Origin: CAZGCA01 sp964524145
GTDB lineage: Bacteria; Hydrogenedentota; CAZGCA01
Assembly: GCA_964524145.1 (NCBI GenBank)
Contig: CAZGCA010000010.1
Coordinates: 1-64,000 of the forward strand
Direction of reading: 5' to 3'
Length of the DNA: 64,000 nucleotides
The translations under genes and the position numbers were made by a program. The notes under the pieces were generated by a model. It saw only the letters and a program-made list of their open reading frames with translations. It searched no databases and had not been told where the DNA came from. The number at the start of each line of letters is the position of its first letter. The stretch's first letter is position 1. Shown here piece after piece: positions 44,341 to 53,486 of the stretch.

Positions 44341-44418
44341 TTCTGTAAGGCCAAGCGGGGGGGATCTATGTTGAGCGCATCGTCCGTGGTAGAGAGCTCA
44401 ACACGCCGATTTCAAGCG

Positions 44419-46725
44419 TCAGTACCCGATGTCCTTTGACCACTCTGCCCGGTACAGCCAGGCCGTGTTCCTATAGAGGCCCTGAGTATAGTCAGCCCGT
44501 TTGGTAACGTCCGCGTCGAAGCCGCCGGTGTAGAAAACGCGGCCCTCGTGTTCCGGGAACGGCGATTTCATGAAATACCTTGCACCACGCAGACTGCACC
44601 CGCTGGTACACGCCTGGTGTGCAGCCTCGTAGTCATAGATCAGGCTCAACTCGTATTTCCGGGTCTCCACGTCGCGTGTCAGCAGAAACGTGCCGTTCCA
44701 GGGCGCTCTTGTCAACTCATACTTGTGCGGGAAACAATGGGCCCAGGTGCCGCTCAAATGTTGCAGCCGCCCGGTTCTGAGATCTTTGTGAGGCTCGAAG
44801 TAGTTGTAGCCCGAGAAGAAGTGGGAACCTCTTCGGGATACCGGTCCGTATGTCTCATCCATGAACTTACTGCCGTTGAGCTCCTCCACGAATGTGAGGG
44901 GGTCGGTACGATTGTCGATCCGGAGGACAACGCCGTTCAAAATGAGCGTGGCCAGGAACTCCTGGCCGGATCCGTCAGCTGCTGGTACGGCGGTAAAGGC
45001 GCGTGGAGCGTTGGCCAGGTTCTCGCTCGGCAGGCTGAGCACTTCCGACCACGTGCTCGTCTCGTCGTCTCGCCGGAACACCTTGCCGGCCATTCCAATA
45101 AGGTTCTGCCCGTTGATGTTGAGTTCAGTGATTGGGCGCCCGACGGGGTTGTCGGTGTCGTCGATGTCGAACTCAGGTGTCGTGTCCCAACGGATGTATC
45201 CGGCCGCCTTCCGATCATAAACTCCTCGGTAAATCTTGCCGGGCGCTGTGCCCGCAAAGGCTTCATGCACGCCTGTCACGGAATTGACAGCGGTCCAATA
45301 GTTGCGCACGAAGGGGGCTTGCGTATACTTGCCCGCTCCAGCGCCGCCCGGCGGAACTACCGAGTCTTCATCCAGCAGGAACTTCCCCCACTCGCCCGTG
45401 GAGGGGTCCTTCCAGTACGTGTTGACAAATCCTCTGTAAATATCCGTCACTCCGGCATACAGGATCTTGAACGGCTCGGGCAGCGGGCTCCCTTCCTTGT
45501 CCGTCGTGAGCTCGAGCACCGCCATCTCATCCACCCGCATAGTGCCCGTTCCGAAATAGTGGTCCACCTTCCAGGGTGCCTCAGCGCTCTCCTTCACCAC
45601 AATCAACGCGCCGTAATAGCCGTTGTGGTCTCCCGGCGGGAGGCTGTTGATCTCATCAGTAACAGGCAGCGGCATCTTCAATAACGCCCGGTCGTTCCAG
45701 TTTCCGAGCCCGGCATATAACTTACCCTGGAAGGTTGCGAGATGGTCCATTTCCGTCGCTTGGATAACTTTGCCGTTCTCATCGGGTTCGCCCATCCGGA
45801 TTTCCTCGGTGTAGACCCAAGCGCCCTGGACGGCCCGAAGGAAGTCGAGCTGCACCTGTGTGACCGGCTCGTTGAATACGCCGACATCAGACACGATGGT
45901 CTCGTCGGTTTCGTCAGTCGCCCAAGAGCGCGCCACCCATTTGGATTCCCTGAGCTTCGTTTTCAGAATCAAGGCTTGAGCTTTGGCATCTGCATTCTCC
46001 GGCACGAACTGGATCAAGAAAGGAAGCCTCGACCGGTTACTTGACTTGTCCCCCTCTTTCCCGTTCCACTCGTTCAGATATGTAATCGGCGAGGCGCTTT
46101 CCCGGCTCGATGAGCTATTGCCGATCGCTTGTTTAATCTGACGCTGCAACTCTTTGTTGACGGTGCTGCTTACGACGGCTTGAACGTCGAAGGCCAGCCC
46201 GTTATACACGCTCAGGCTCGTGACAGGCTTCATGCCTTTCACGCGCTCTCGCTCGAAGTAGACTGGATTGAGCGTGGCAAGCGCAGCGAGGTGAGCACCC
46301 GCTTCGTATCCCATCATGCTTATTTGATCGGGGTCGCCACCGTAACTGCGGATGTTTTCCTGGGCCCAACGAACGGCTGCTGCCACATCTTGGGCCATGT
46401 TGTCGAATCCGGCTTTAGGAGCAAGCCTGTAGTTGATACTGACGTAGATCCATCCCTGGTTCGTGAACCATGGGACCTGGTTCTTCGTCACTTCAGCATC
46501 GGCTTTGTCTCCGGCCTCCCATCCACCGCCGTGCACCATGATCATCACCGGCGCGAGCTGATCGCATGCCTCGGGGAGATAGATGTCCAGGGAAGTGAGC
46601 GAGGCAGGTGTATTGGGTCGATCTGCATAGCGGATATCCTTGGTTGGCTTTGCAGCCCAGGCACCGCCAACAAGTATGGTTGATGAGAGAATTGTCAAAA
46701 CCAGGTGCTTAATAAGCGACCTCAT
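44419..46725 (-). CDS. Exported esterase-like fold fused to a large C-terminal domain, nucleophile Ser replaced
   Basis: A 768-residue secreted protein (signal peptide cleaved after AWA near residue 24). Residues 25-290 are an alpha/beta-hydrolase of the BD-FAE/HSL type with MVHGGGWEAGDK near 63 and SINYRLAPKAGF near 97. The nucleophile elbow, normally GHSAGAHLAAL, reads GYEAGAHLAAL near 138; the DNA codon is GAA, so Glu replaces Ser. The remaining 480 residues are beta-rich with repeats such as LATFQGKLYAGLGNWNDRAL and look like a propeller-type domain. Hydrolase activity by the usual mechanism is unlikely; it may bind carbohydrate. GGAGGG precedes the ATG. Confidence 0.78.
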   Translation of the reverse strand: MRSLIKHLVLTILSSTILVGGAWAAKPTKDIRYADRPNTPASLTSLDIYLPEACDQLAPVMIMVHGGGWEAGDKADAEVTKNQVPWFTNQGWIYVSINYRLAPKAGFDNMAQDVAAAVRWAQENIRSYGGDPDQISMMGYEAGAHLAALATLNPVYFERERVKGMKPVTSLSVYNGLAFDVQAVVSSTVNKELQRQIKQAIGNSSSSRESASPITYLNEWNGKEGDKSSNRSRLPFLIQFVPENADAKAQALILKTKLRESKWVARSWATDETDETIVSDVGVFNEPVTQVQLDFLRAVQGAWVYTEEIRMGEPDENGKVIQATEMDHLATFQGKLYAGLGNWNDRALLKMPLPVTDEINSLPPGDHNGYYGALIVVKESAEAPWKVDHYFGTGTMRVDEMAVLELTTDKEGSPLPEPFKILYAGVTDIYRGFVNTYWKDPSTGEWGKFLLDEDSVVPPGGAGAGKYTQAPFVRNYWTAVNSVTGVHEAFAGTAPGKIYRGVYDRKAAGYIRWDTTPEFDIDDTDNPVGRPITELNINGQNLIGMAGKVFRRDDETSTWSEVLSLPSENLANAPRAFTAVPAADGSGQEFLATLILNGVVLRIDNRTDPLTFVEELNGSKFMDETYGPVSRRGSHFFSGYNYFEPHKDLRTGRLQHLSGTWAHCFPHKYELTRAPWNGTFLLTRDVETRKYELSLIYDYEAAHQACTSGCSLRGARYFMKSPFPEHEGRVFYTGGFDADVTKRADYTQGLYRNTAWLYRAEWSKDIGY

Positions 46726-46765
46726 AGTATCCCTCCTTCATTGTCAACGGCGGAGCAACAGTGAA

Positions 46766-46799
46766 GCGGTTGGCGCTCCAAGAGTGAAGCGCCAACCGC
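46766..46799 (-). terminator. Strong hairpin between two minus-strand genes
   Basis: GCGGTTGGCGCT (46766-46777) and AGCGCCAACCGC (46788-46799) form a perfect 12-bp stem with a 10-base loop. There is no T-run on the minus side, so it may slow or attenuate rather than stop transcription coming from the Gfo/Idh gene. Confidence 0.45.
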
Positions 46800-46856
46800 C
46801 TGGATTACGCGATCTGCCAGGTAACATGCATCCGCTACCCGCGTCTCCAATTCGCT

Positions 46857-48248
46857 CTACACGGGAAGTTCCCAACCCTTACGGTATTCCTTGCTCACAA
46901 TGGCACCCGGGTTGCTCACGTTAGTGACCACGCCCTTCTTGTTGTCCCAGTGCAGTTTCTCCCCGGATTTCACGACGAGGTTGCCGAAATTCACCATCTC
47001 GGTGAAGGGTCCGGCGTAGTCGAAATTCGAGCACGCCGGCTCGCCGCCTTTGCAGGCATCAAGCCAGTTCTGATAGTGGCTCTGGCCCTTGACGCGAGGC
47101 AGCCATGGGTCGGGTTTCTTGTAGTCGGCCATCTTCTCATCCGGCATGAGGCGTGACCGCCCTCCGTACTCGCCCGTCGTGATGATGCCCTCATCGCCGA
47201 TCAAGAACGACCCGTTCATGTTGTCGTCGCCCAGCACTTGATCTGCGGGTATGCCCTCGGGACGCTTGGGCCTGTTGTACACGCGCTCGCCGCCCTCCTG
47301 CCAATGCCCGTCATACCAGTACACATCCACCGGCGCCATCCCGGCCCGGGCGGGGAAGGAGTACTTTATCGTTGTGGTGAGCGGGAAGGTCTGCTCGTTC
47401 CTGCCGCGCTGCATGACCACCTCGACGGTGTAGTCCGGCGCCTCGACGAGCTTGAGCGACCAGAATATCGGGTCCATGATGTGGCAGGCCATGTCGCCCA
47501 GCGACCCGCCGCCGAAGTCCAGCCAGGCGCGCCAGTCATGGGGTGCATAGCCTGCGCCGTACGGGCGCATGGGCGCCGATCCGATCCAGCGATCCCAGTC
47601 CATATTTTCCGGCGTGACACTCGGTGGAAGAGGGTCCGGTCGGCCCTGGTTCTCCCAGACGGGCCGGTGGGTCCAGACGTGGGCTTCGCGCACCTCGCCG
47701 ATGGCGCCGCGCCAAATCATCTCGCAGAGCTCACGCACCCCATTGCCCGAGTGGCCCTGGTTCCCCATCTGCGTGGCTACGCCCGCCTCACGCGCCGTCT
47801 CGGTCAACAACCGTGCTTCGGCGACCGTGTGTGTCAGGGGCTTCTGCACGTACACGTGTTTGCCGAGTTTCATCGCCATATAGGCCGCCGGGGCATGGGT
47901 GTGGTCCGGTGTTGAGATCGTCACCGCGTCGATCTCCTTCATGCGCTCCAGCATATTGCGATAGTCTCTGTACTTCTTCGCGTTGGGGAAGGTCTTGAAG
48001 GACCTGGCGGCCCGGCTCCAATCCACGTCGCACAGGGCCACAACGTTCTCACGCCTGCACGAAGCAATATCGCCCCCCCCCTGGCCCCCCGCACCAATAG
48101 CCGCCACATTCAGCTTCTCGTTGGGCGACACCTTCTTCGGCACGACCTGCGCCGTACTCAGCCTCGTGGCACACCCTGAAGCGGCGACTGCCGCCGTCGT
48201 CGCCCCGGTCAAGAACGCCCGCCGGGTCATATCTTTCTTATCGCTCAT
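46857..48248 (-). CDS. Tat-exported Gfo/Idh/MocA family oxidoreductase
   Basis: A 463-residue NAD(P)-dependent oxidoreductase-type protein. A twin-arginine leader (MTRRAFLTGATTAAVAASGC) ends in a possible lipobox. The Rossmann segment KLNVAAIGAGGQGGGDIA is near 43, followed by TPDHTHAPAAYMAMKLGKHV and the dehydrogenase signature YVQKPLTHT near 133 with its lysine. The C-terminal domain includes GGGSLGDMACHIMDP near 247. Members oxidise or rearrange sugars; exported versions are characteristic of PVC bacteria and may carry a tightly bound cofactor. GGAGGAAG lies before the ATG. A stump of a close relative is at 33783. Confidence 0.92.
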   Translation of the reverse strand: MSDKKDMTRRAFLTGATTAAVAASGCATRLSTAQVVPKKVSPNEKLNVAAIGAGGQGGGDIASCRRENVVALCDVDWSRAARSFKTFPNAKKYRDYRNMLERMKEIDAVTISTPDHTHAPAAYMAMKLGKHVYVQKPLTHTVAEARLLTETAREAGVATQMGNQGHSGNGVRELCEMIWRGAIGEVREAHVWTHRPVWENQGRPDPLPPSVTPENMDWDRWIGSAPMRPYGAGYAPHDWRAWLDFGGGSLGDMACHIMDPIFWSLKLVEAPDYTVEVVMQRGRNEQTFPLTTTIKYSFPARAGMAPVDVYWYDGHWQEGGERVYNRPKRPEGIPADQVLGDDNMNGSFLIGDEGIITTGEYGGRSRLMPDEKMADYKKPDPWLPRVKGQSHYQNWLDACKGGEPACSNFDYAGPFTEMVNFGNLVVKSGEKLHWDNKKGVVTNVSNPGAIVSKEYRKGWELPV

Positions 48249-48417
48249 GTCACACTTCCTCCATGGTTCTCGCTGCAGTCCTACCAGTCCGACTCGTTGG
48301 TTCCTTTCCGTGGGCTCCGGCTACCGGCCACGCGCACCGCCCACGCGAAGCGCATGGCTCAAACGTTGGATTCGAAGCCGTATTCTTTCGGCATAGGCTG
48401 GTTTACAAAAGGCCCGT

Positions 48418-48618
48418 TCAGAAACCCCTGCCAACGGCTGCATTGCCCGGCGACGCTGGAAATTCGCCTGGGTACCTGACAAATTCCACATGCCCGTCGA
48501 GGTAAAGCGCATTCACACCACCCGGAATATGAGCAAACCGGCCCTTGGCGCCGGTAATCCTGCCCCCTTCAATGTAGTCCCACATGCTGTACAACAAGGG
48601 AACTGCCGGCAAGAAACG
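48418..48618 (-). pseudogene. 3' stump of an H-X9-DG pseudopilin gene
   Basis: About 67 codons reading FLPAVPLLYSMWDYIEGG and HIPGGVNALYLDGHVEF, with FVRYPGEFPA. This is the family-specific C-terminus also present at 43600-43700. No prepilin leader or upstream part can be found, so the 5' portion has been lost. Confidence 0.8.
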
Positions 48619-48939
48619 TGAAGTTTCGCCGTTCAACCACCTCCTTTCAGCTTGCGACAAACATATACAACGTCTAATCGGGACTATAAGACAAGAATGT
48701 TGCATTGTCAAGGGTGACGTTGGTCGGCGCAATCATGATAATGCTGAGAAGGCCGACCGAGTGCGACGCAGTAGACGGGGGCAAATCCGGTGTCGCAGTA
48801 GAGCTGTGGTGAGAAAAGCGGGTTAAACACACCCGGGACACCCTTAATCGTTCAGCAATCCAATGAAGACATACCTGTAAAGCACTATGGATAGCAAGAA
48901 ACACGACAAACAGGCTTTCACCCACCAGGTGAGCCAAGC

Positions 48940-49231
48940 CATAACGACACCGCGAAGTCCCGCAGGGACGGTTGAGAATAGCCCAGGGGTTCACTGTGGT
49001 CGAAGCTATAACGACACGCCGAAGTCCCGCAGGGACGGTTGAGAATAGCCCAGGAGTTCACTCCTGGGAATCGGTATGATGCAACGGCCTTCAGTCCCGT
49101 AGGGACGGCTGAACCCATTTCTTGAGGTCAAAGTCTTTCAGCCGTCCCTCCGGGACTCGATATGTTGAGGGAACGCCGGTGAACCGCAGGAATAAATTCC
49201 TGGGCTATTGTCGTTCGTCCCTGCGGGACTC
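48940..49231. repeat. Cluster of GTCCC-N3-GGGAC palindromic repeats
   Basis: Two direct copies of about 57 bases, 48940-48996 and 49006-49062, differ at only a few positions. Each is built around GTCCCGCAGGGAC. Further single palindromes lie at about 49094, 49142 and 49217. Spacing is irregular and there are no unique equal-length spacers. No gene is seen between 48733 and 49393. Confidence 0.75.
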
Positions 49232-49393
49232 TGCAAAAACGTTCCGGCGACTCCCGGCTGCTGGAGTTCTCGTCCACCCAGCCATTAGCTGAACGATTAA
49301 GGGACACGCAGCCCTGTTGACGCGGGGGAGCGACTCTGGTAGCATGCTGTTGCTACTCACTGCGAACCCTTGTGGCATGGTGGAGGTGCCGAG

Positions 49394-50932
49394 GTGCTTG
49401 CCCGGGTCTATTCCGCGGCGGTAATGGGCGTCCACGCGTACCAGGTGGACGTCGAAGTGGACACGTCACGCGGTCTGCCTTCGTTCTCGACCGTTGGTCT
49501 GCCAGACGCTTCCGTCAAAGAGAGCAAGGACCGGGTGCGTGCGGCGATACGGAACTCGGGCTACTTCTTTCCCGGCGGCGTGATAACCGTCAACCTTGCC
49601 CCGGCTGACGTCAAGAAGGAGGGCCCGGTCCACGACCTGCCTATCGCGGTGGCGGTCGTCATGGCCACGGGCCAGTGCGGCGCGCAATCCGTCGACGAGT
49701 ACGCCATGGTCGGCGAGCTGTCGCTCGACGGCACCGTCCGGCCGGTCAACGGGGTGCTCTGCATGGCGATGGGAGCCAAGGAGGCCGGCCGTCGAGGCGT
49801 CATCGTCGCCGAGGAGAACGCTGCGGAAGCAGGCGTCGTCGACGGTTTCGACGTGATACCCGTCAAACACCTGCGCGATGCCGTCGGGTTCATCGAGGGT
49901 TCGGTCGAGATCGAGCCCGTCCGCGTGGATATCGCCGAGGTGTTCCGGGAAAGCGCCAGGTACAGGGTCGATTTCTCCGACGTGAAAGGCCAGGCGCACG
50001 TCAAACGCGCGCTCACCGTCGCCGCCGCCGGAGGCCATAACCTGTTGATGGTGGGCCCGCCCGGTTCCGGCAAGACGATGCTTGCGCGCCGGTTGGCCTC
50101 GATCCTGCCCGATATGACGCTCGACGAAGCGCTCGACACCACCAAGGTACACAGCATCACCGGCCTTACGAGCGGGAAGAACTGGCTGGTTGCTACGAGA
50201 CCGTTCCGGTCGCCGCACCACACGACGTCCGGCGCGGCAATGGCGGGCGGCGGCGTGCCGCCGAAACCCGGCGAGGTCAGCCTGGCGCACAACGGCGTGC
50301 TCTTTCTCGACGAGTTCCCGGAGTTTAAGCGCGACGTGCTCGAGGTGTTGCGCCAGCCTGTTGAGGACGGTATCGTCTACATATCACGGGCGAGCTACGC
50401 GGTCGCGTACCCGTCGCGGTTCATGCTCGTTGCGGCGATGAACCCGTGCGTATGCGGCCATCTCGGCGACCCGTACAAGGCGTGTTCCTGCACGCCGGGC
50501 CAGATCCACCGGTACCGGTCACGGATAAGCGGGCCGCTGCTGGACAGGATAGACCTGCACGTCGAGGTGCCGGCACTGAGCTACAAGGAGATGTCCGCAC
50601 GAGGCCCTTCCGGCGACGAGTCTTCGACCATCCGCGCGCGGGTGCAGGCGGCACGCGAACGGCAACGCGCACGCTACAGCGACGACGATATCGCCCAAAA
50701 CGCGGACCTGCAGCCGGGCCAGCTCAGAAAATACTGCGTGCTGTCGCCCGAGGCCGAAGAGATGATCAAGACCGCCGTCACACGGCTCGGGCTCTCGGCT
50801 CGGGCATACGACAAGATATTCAAAGTGTCGCGAACGATAGCCGACCTCGCCGACGAACCCGACATAGGCATCGAGCACGTCTCCGAAGCCATCCAGTACC
50901 GCTCGCTCGACCGCGAATCTGCCCTGGTCTGA
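49394..50932 (+). CDS. comM: YifB/ComM-family Mg-chelatase-like AAA+ ATPase
   Basis: A 512-residue helicase-like AAA+ protein; ComM promotes branch migration during natural transformation. The N-terminal domain holds GLPSFSTVGLPDASVKESKD, VNLAPADVKKEG and DLPIAVAVVM. The ATPase holds Walker A GPPGSGKTML near 221, Walker B LFLDEFPEF near 302 and the cysteine set CVCGHLGDPYKACSC near 350. DRIDLH and the C-terminal lid complete it. The GTG at 49394 is chosen because GGAGGT sits six bases upstream. Its last 161 bases are duplicated at 52273-52433, so the gene end served as an insertion site. Confidence 0.93.
   Translation: MLARVYSAAVMGVHAYQVDVEVDTSRGLPSFSTVGLPDASVKESKDRVRAAIRNSGYFFPGGVITVNLAPADVKKEGPVHDLPIAVAVVMATGQCGAQSVDEYAMVGELSLDGTVRPVNGVLCMAMGAKEAGRRGVIVAEENAAEAGVVDGFDVIPVKHLRDAVGFIEGSVEIEPVRVDIAEVFRESARYRVDFSDVKGQAHVKRALTVAAAGGHNLLMVGPPGSGKTMLARRLASILPDMTLDEALDTTKVHSITGLTSGKNWLVATRPFRSPHHTTSGAAMAGGGVPPKPGEVSLAHNGVLFLDEFPEFKRDVLEVLRQPVEDGIVYISRASYAVAYPSRFMLVAAMNPCVCGHLGDPYKACSCTPGQIHRYRSRISGPLLDRIDLHVEVPALSYKEMSARGPSGDESSTIRARVQAARERQRARYSDDDIAQNADLQPGQLRKYCVLSPEAEEMIKTAVTRLGLSARAYDKIFKVSRTIADLADEPDIGIEHVSEAIQYRSLDRESALV
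50772..50932 (+). repeat. Direct repeat formed by the 3' end of comM, proximal copy
   Basis: These 161 bases align gap-free with 52273-52433 at a constant offset of 1501, with about ten mismatches counted by eye. The copies flank the toxin-antitoxin pair, the pattern left when an element integrates into a gene's 3' end and brings a replacement end. Confidence 0.88.
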
Positions 50933-51010
50933 CGATGAACCTCACCCTATCCTGGGTAGGAATAGGAGAATGATAGCTGCCCCTTTTCCCCAGACAACAA
51001 GATTCAGCTG

Positions 51011-51039
51011 TTGACACCTTTCCGGAAAAGGAGTAGACT
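51011..51039 (+). promoter_or_regulatory. Promoter and possible operator of the toxin-antitoxin operon
   Basis: TTGACA at 51011-51016, a 17-base spacer and TAGACT at 51034-51039. The spacer contains the near-palindrome CCTTTCCGGAAAAGG, a candidate site for autoregulation by the antitoxin. Similar A/G-rich sequence follows. Confidence 0.65.
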
Positions 51040-51145
51040 CGCAGATCAGAAAGGGGAAAAGGTGCCGTGATGGGGACGTTCATGGACAACCCTACAGGGG
51101 CGTCATGAATCCTCAAGACAGCGACTATGTGGAGGTGAAGGTCTC

Positions 51146-51853
51146 GTGACACACCCAAAGACGACCACCCAAACCGATAGGCCAGAATTGGATACGCCCA
51201 CGTACCCGGCTGCTGAGGCCGCACGGCTCGTGGACATAAGCGCCACGCGGGTGCGCCGGTGGCTGAAAGGATATCACTACTGGTACAGGGCTGGGGTGCG
51301 CCATCAGCGCCCCGTAATTCGTCGTAGAGGAACGGCTGGCACGAACTACGCCTCTTTCTTAGACTTGGTTGACTTGTTGTTCGTCAAGCGATTCCTGGAT
51401 GAAAAGATTAGTCTTCAGAAAGTGCGAAGAGCCCTAGATGAGGCCGCGCGGATCCTCGGCACAGACCACTTCGCGCGCCAGCGCTTCTTCACAGACGGAA
51501 GCGACATCTATCTGCAAGTGAAGGAAGAGGGAGATGCGATTCTGCAGCTTCTTGCTGGCGGACAGTGGGTAATAGCCGAGATCATAAAACAGCTTGCCCA
51601 GCAAATCGACTTTGACGAGCCCACTGGCCTTGCCCGTCGCTGGTATCCGTTGGGCCGTGAAGGTCTAATTGTGCTGGACCCCCTCATCTCCTTCGGGCGT
51701 CCTTCGATCATTGGGAGGGGGGTCGCAACTGCAAATGTCTACGACCTTTTCATTGCCGAGGCACTAAGGTCAGACCGAGTCTGCACTTGGATGGACCTCA
51801 GCCCCAAAGAACTAGACGCGGCAGTCCGGTTCGAACAACAGCTGGCAGCGTGA
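51146..51853 (+). CDS. DUF433-type antitoxin with MerR-like HTH
   Basis: A 235-residue DNA-binding protein. Residues 20-45 (TYPAAEAARLVDISATRVRR) form a MerR-like helix-turn-helix. Residues 165-225 carry the DUF433 block DPLISFGRPSIIGRGVATAN then VYDLFIAE, normally found in antitoxins of PIN-like toxins. Its TGA overlaps the toxin's GTG by four bases, so the pair is made together. It probably represses the promoter at 51011-51039 and neutralises the toxin. The start codon at 51146 is GTG, preceded by GGAGGTGAAGG at good spacing. Confidence 0.82.
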   Translation: MTHPKTTTQTDRPELDTPTYPAAEAARLVDISATRVRRWLKGYHYWYRAGVRHQRPVIRRRGTAGTNYASFLDLVDLLFVKRFLDEKISLQKVRRALDEAARILGTDHFARQRFFTDGSDIYLQVKEEGDAILQLLAGGQWVIAEIIKQLAQQIDFDEPTGLARRWYPLGREGLIVLDPLISFGRPSIIGRGVATANVYDLFIAEALRSDRVCTWMDLSPKELDAAVRFEQQLAA

Positions 51854-52233
51854 AATTCTTCATTGACAACAATCTAAGCCAGCAGCTTGCCAACGGGATG
51901 AAGGCGTTTGGAGAGCCTGTCGAACATCTCAAGGAAAAATTTCCCGAGAACACAGACGACCTAGTTTGGCTCAAGTATGTAGGGCAGCAGAAGATATTCC
52001 TTGTGACACGGGACGACCGCATGCGACATAACCAAATGGAGCTTCAGTCCCTTAAGAAACACAAGGTAGGCGCGTTCTTTCTCGGCGGGAAGAACCTGAA
52101 CCGTTGCCGGTTGATTCAACAGTTGGTTAGAAACTGGCCCCGAATGAAGGACTACGCCAAAAAGGAAAGGCGACCGTTCGCCTTTCGTGTCCCGCCAACA
52201 GGGACGAAATTCATGCGGATTTCTCTGAGATGA
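51850..52233 (+). CDS. PIN-like toxin (DUF5615/VapC45-like)
   Basis: A 127-residue small nuclease-fold protein. It opens VKFFIDNNLSQQLANGMKAF with the PIN-type Asp near residue 6, has VEHLKEKFPENTDDLVWLKY, and the second acidic site VTRDDRMRHN near 55-62. This is the pattern of PIN-like toxins that cut RNA. The GTG at 51850 lies in the overlap GTGA with the antitoxin stop. Length is normal for the family. It lies within the element that duplicated the end of comM. Confidence 0.8.
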   Translation: MKFFIDNNLSQQLANGMKAFGEPVEHLKEKFPENTDDLVWLKYVGQQKIFLVTRDDRMRHNQMELQSLKKHKVGAFFLGGKNLNRCRLIQQLVRNWPRMKDYAKKERRPFAFRVPPTGTKFMRISLR

Positions 52234-52272
52234 GAACGGCCAACGTCTTGTAGCCAACTCAGGCCATCTGTG

Positions 52273-52433
52273 CCGCCCTCACCCGGCTCGGCCTCTCGGC
52301 TCGAGCATACGACAAGATATTCAAAGTGTCGCGAACGATAGCCGACCTCGCCGACGAACCGGACATAGGGACCGAGCACGTCTCCGAAGCCATCCAGTAT
52401 CGCTCTCTCGACCGCGAATCTGCCCTGGTTTGA
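52273..52433 (+). pseudogene. Duplicated 3' end of comM, distal copy
   Basis: Reads LTRLGLSARAYDKIFKVSR then YRSLDRESALV and TGA, equal to the end of ComM at 50772-50932 with two conservative codon changes in the middle. There is no start or upstream domain. It is the expected remnant of the original gene end after insertion of the element between 50933 and 52272. Confidence 0.88.
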
Positions 52434-52587
52434 CGTCCAATTGGGCGATAGTCAAGGCATCTTCGGGCAAGAAAAGCGGCCTTCGCCAATTCCTTCGGAA
52501 CTCAGAAATCGCGTTCTTGTCCCCCTCTTGCTCCGCATATGTCAAGAGCCGAATCTAGGAGCAGCGAGGGCGGCGCAACGTCTTATG

Positions 52588-52854
52588 CTAGTTAAGGCTA
52601 ATGACGCCGATTCTTGCGCGAACAGAACCGGCTAGGCCGTCCAAGTCCACGACTACGTGCCACCGGCCACCATGAGGGGCAGCGACCCGACACGGCGAGA
52701 CCTTCGTCCATCCGCCATAAAAGCGAAAACGTCGTCCAGACCGGTAGTTCGAGTAGTTGCCTTGATCCATGAGCATCACTCGTGCCTGCCTGTCGAGCGT
52801 GACCTCGATCGCATCGTTATTGCCTAAGGTCAACGTTGAATGGATGTACTGCAT
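52588..52854 (-). CDS. DUF1883 domain protein
   Basis: An 88-residue single-domain protein. The family pattern is clear: IEVTLDRQARVMLMDQGNYS near 17, YRSGRRFRFYGGW near 38, and WHVVVDLDGL near 66. DUF1883 is most often seen fused in front of TIR domains or standing near defence genes; here it stands alone. AAAGGAG precedes the ATG. It lies just downstream of the comM scar, within the accessory zone. Function unknown; a ligand- or surface-binding role is a guess. Confidence 0.82.
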   Translation of the reverse strand: MQYIHSTLTLGNNDAIEVTLDRQARVMLMDQGNYSNYRSGRRFRFYGGWTKVSPCRVAAPHGGRWHVVVDLDGLAGSVRARIGVISLN

Positions 52855-53152
52855 GATTCTCTCCTTTGAGTCTGGGCAGCCTGTATCTACCAGTGTCTAC
52901 TGTGTAGTATCGCGGATGAGGTGCCGAGCCGAGCGCCCAGTTTACCGACCAGCACTCTCATCGTTCGTCAACCGCATTTGGGGCTTCAAGCGCTTGTGTG
53001 GCCGCACGCGAACAGTCTTGGGACCTGGCTTACCAGGACCGTAACATCTGGGACCCGGTTTCGACCGGCGGTGCCGTCGAACTCGCAAGCTCTCGAGCCC
53101 GAGCCCACGTGACCGTCCACATTCTCTACTCATATCATACGCCCTCCCGTGT

Positions 53153-53308
53153 CTATCTGACCGGAATGCGCCAAGCGCGTAGGCCGTAGTCTCGCGCCCA
53201 CAACTTCTCGCCCGTCTTTGGGTGACGCCGCCAAGCCCTATAGACGTACTTGGCATTCTTGCCGTTAGCACGGGCATTGTGCATGTGTCTTCTTACTGAC
53301 TCTTTCAT
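53153..53308 (-). CDS. Small basic protein, 51 residues, unknown
   Basis: A short frame reading MKESVRRHMHNARANGKNAK at the start and WARDYGLRAWRIPVR at the end, with about a third Arg/Lys/His. AAAGGAG sits eight bases before the ATG, an excellent ribosome site. Composition and the aromatic-rich end argue for a real nucleic acid-binding microprotein. It is transcribed away from the sigma-like operon, whose start is 180 bases away. No family recognised. Confidence 0.55.
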   Translation of the reverse strand: MKESVRRHMHNARANGKNAKYVYRAWRRHPKTGEKLWARDYGLRAWRIPVR

Positions 53309-53486
53309 CGCTATCACTCCTTTCTACTTGAAAGAATACGTATATGATGCTACCCTTATATGCCGATGACGGATCAGAATTTGCCGTTGGTCTCATGATC
53401 TTGGTTAATGGCAAATTACCCTACTCGACAGGCATATAATGTGGGCGGACTTCTTGCAAGGTAGGGCACGTTGGTGGAATCGAAAC

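Noticed and set aside
48940..49231. CRISPR array from repeated GTCCCGCAGGGAC units
   Set aside because: Spacing is irregular, several units are inverted, and there are no equal-length unique spacers or cas genes.
52942..53277. 111-codon minus-strand frame overlapping the 51-codon ORF
   Set aside because: It has no ribosome site at its start, is dominated by Arg/Pro/Gly, and conflicts with the better-supported short ORF.
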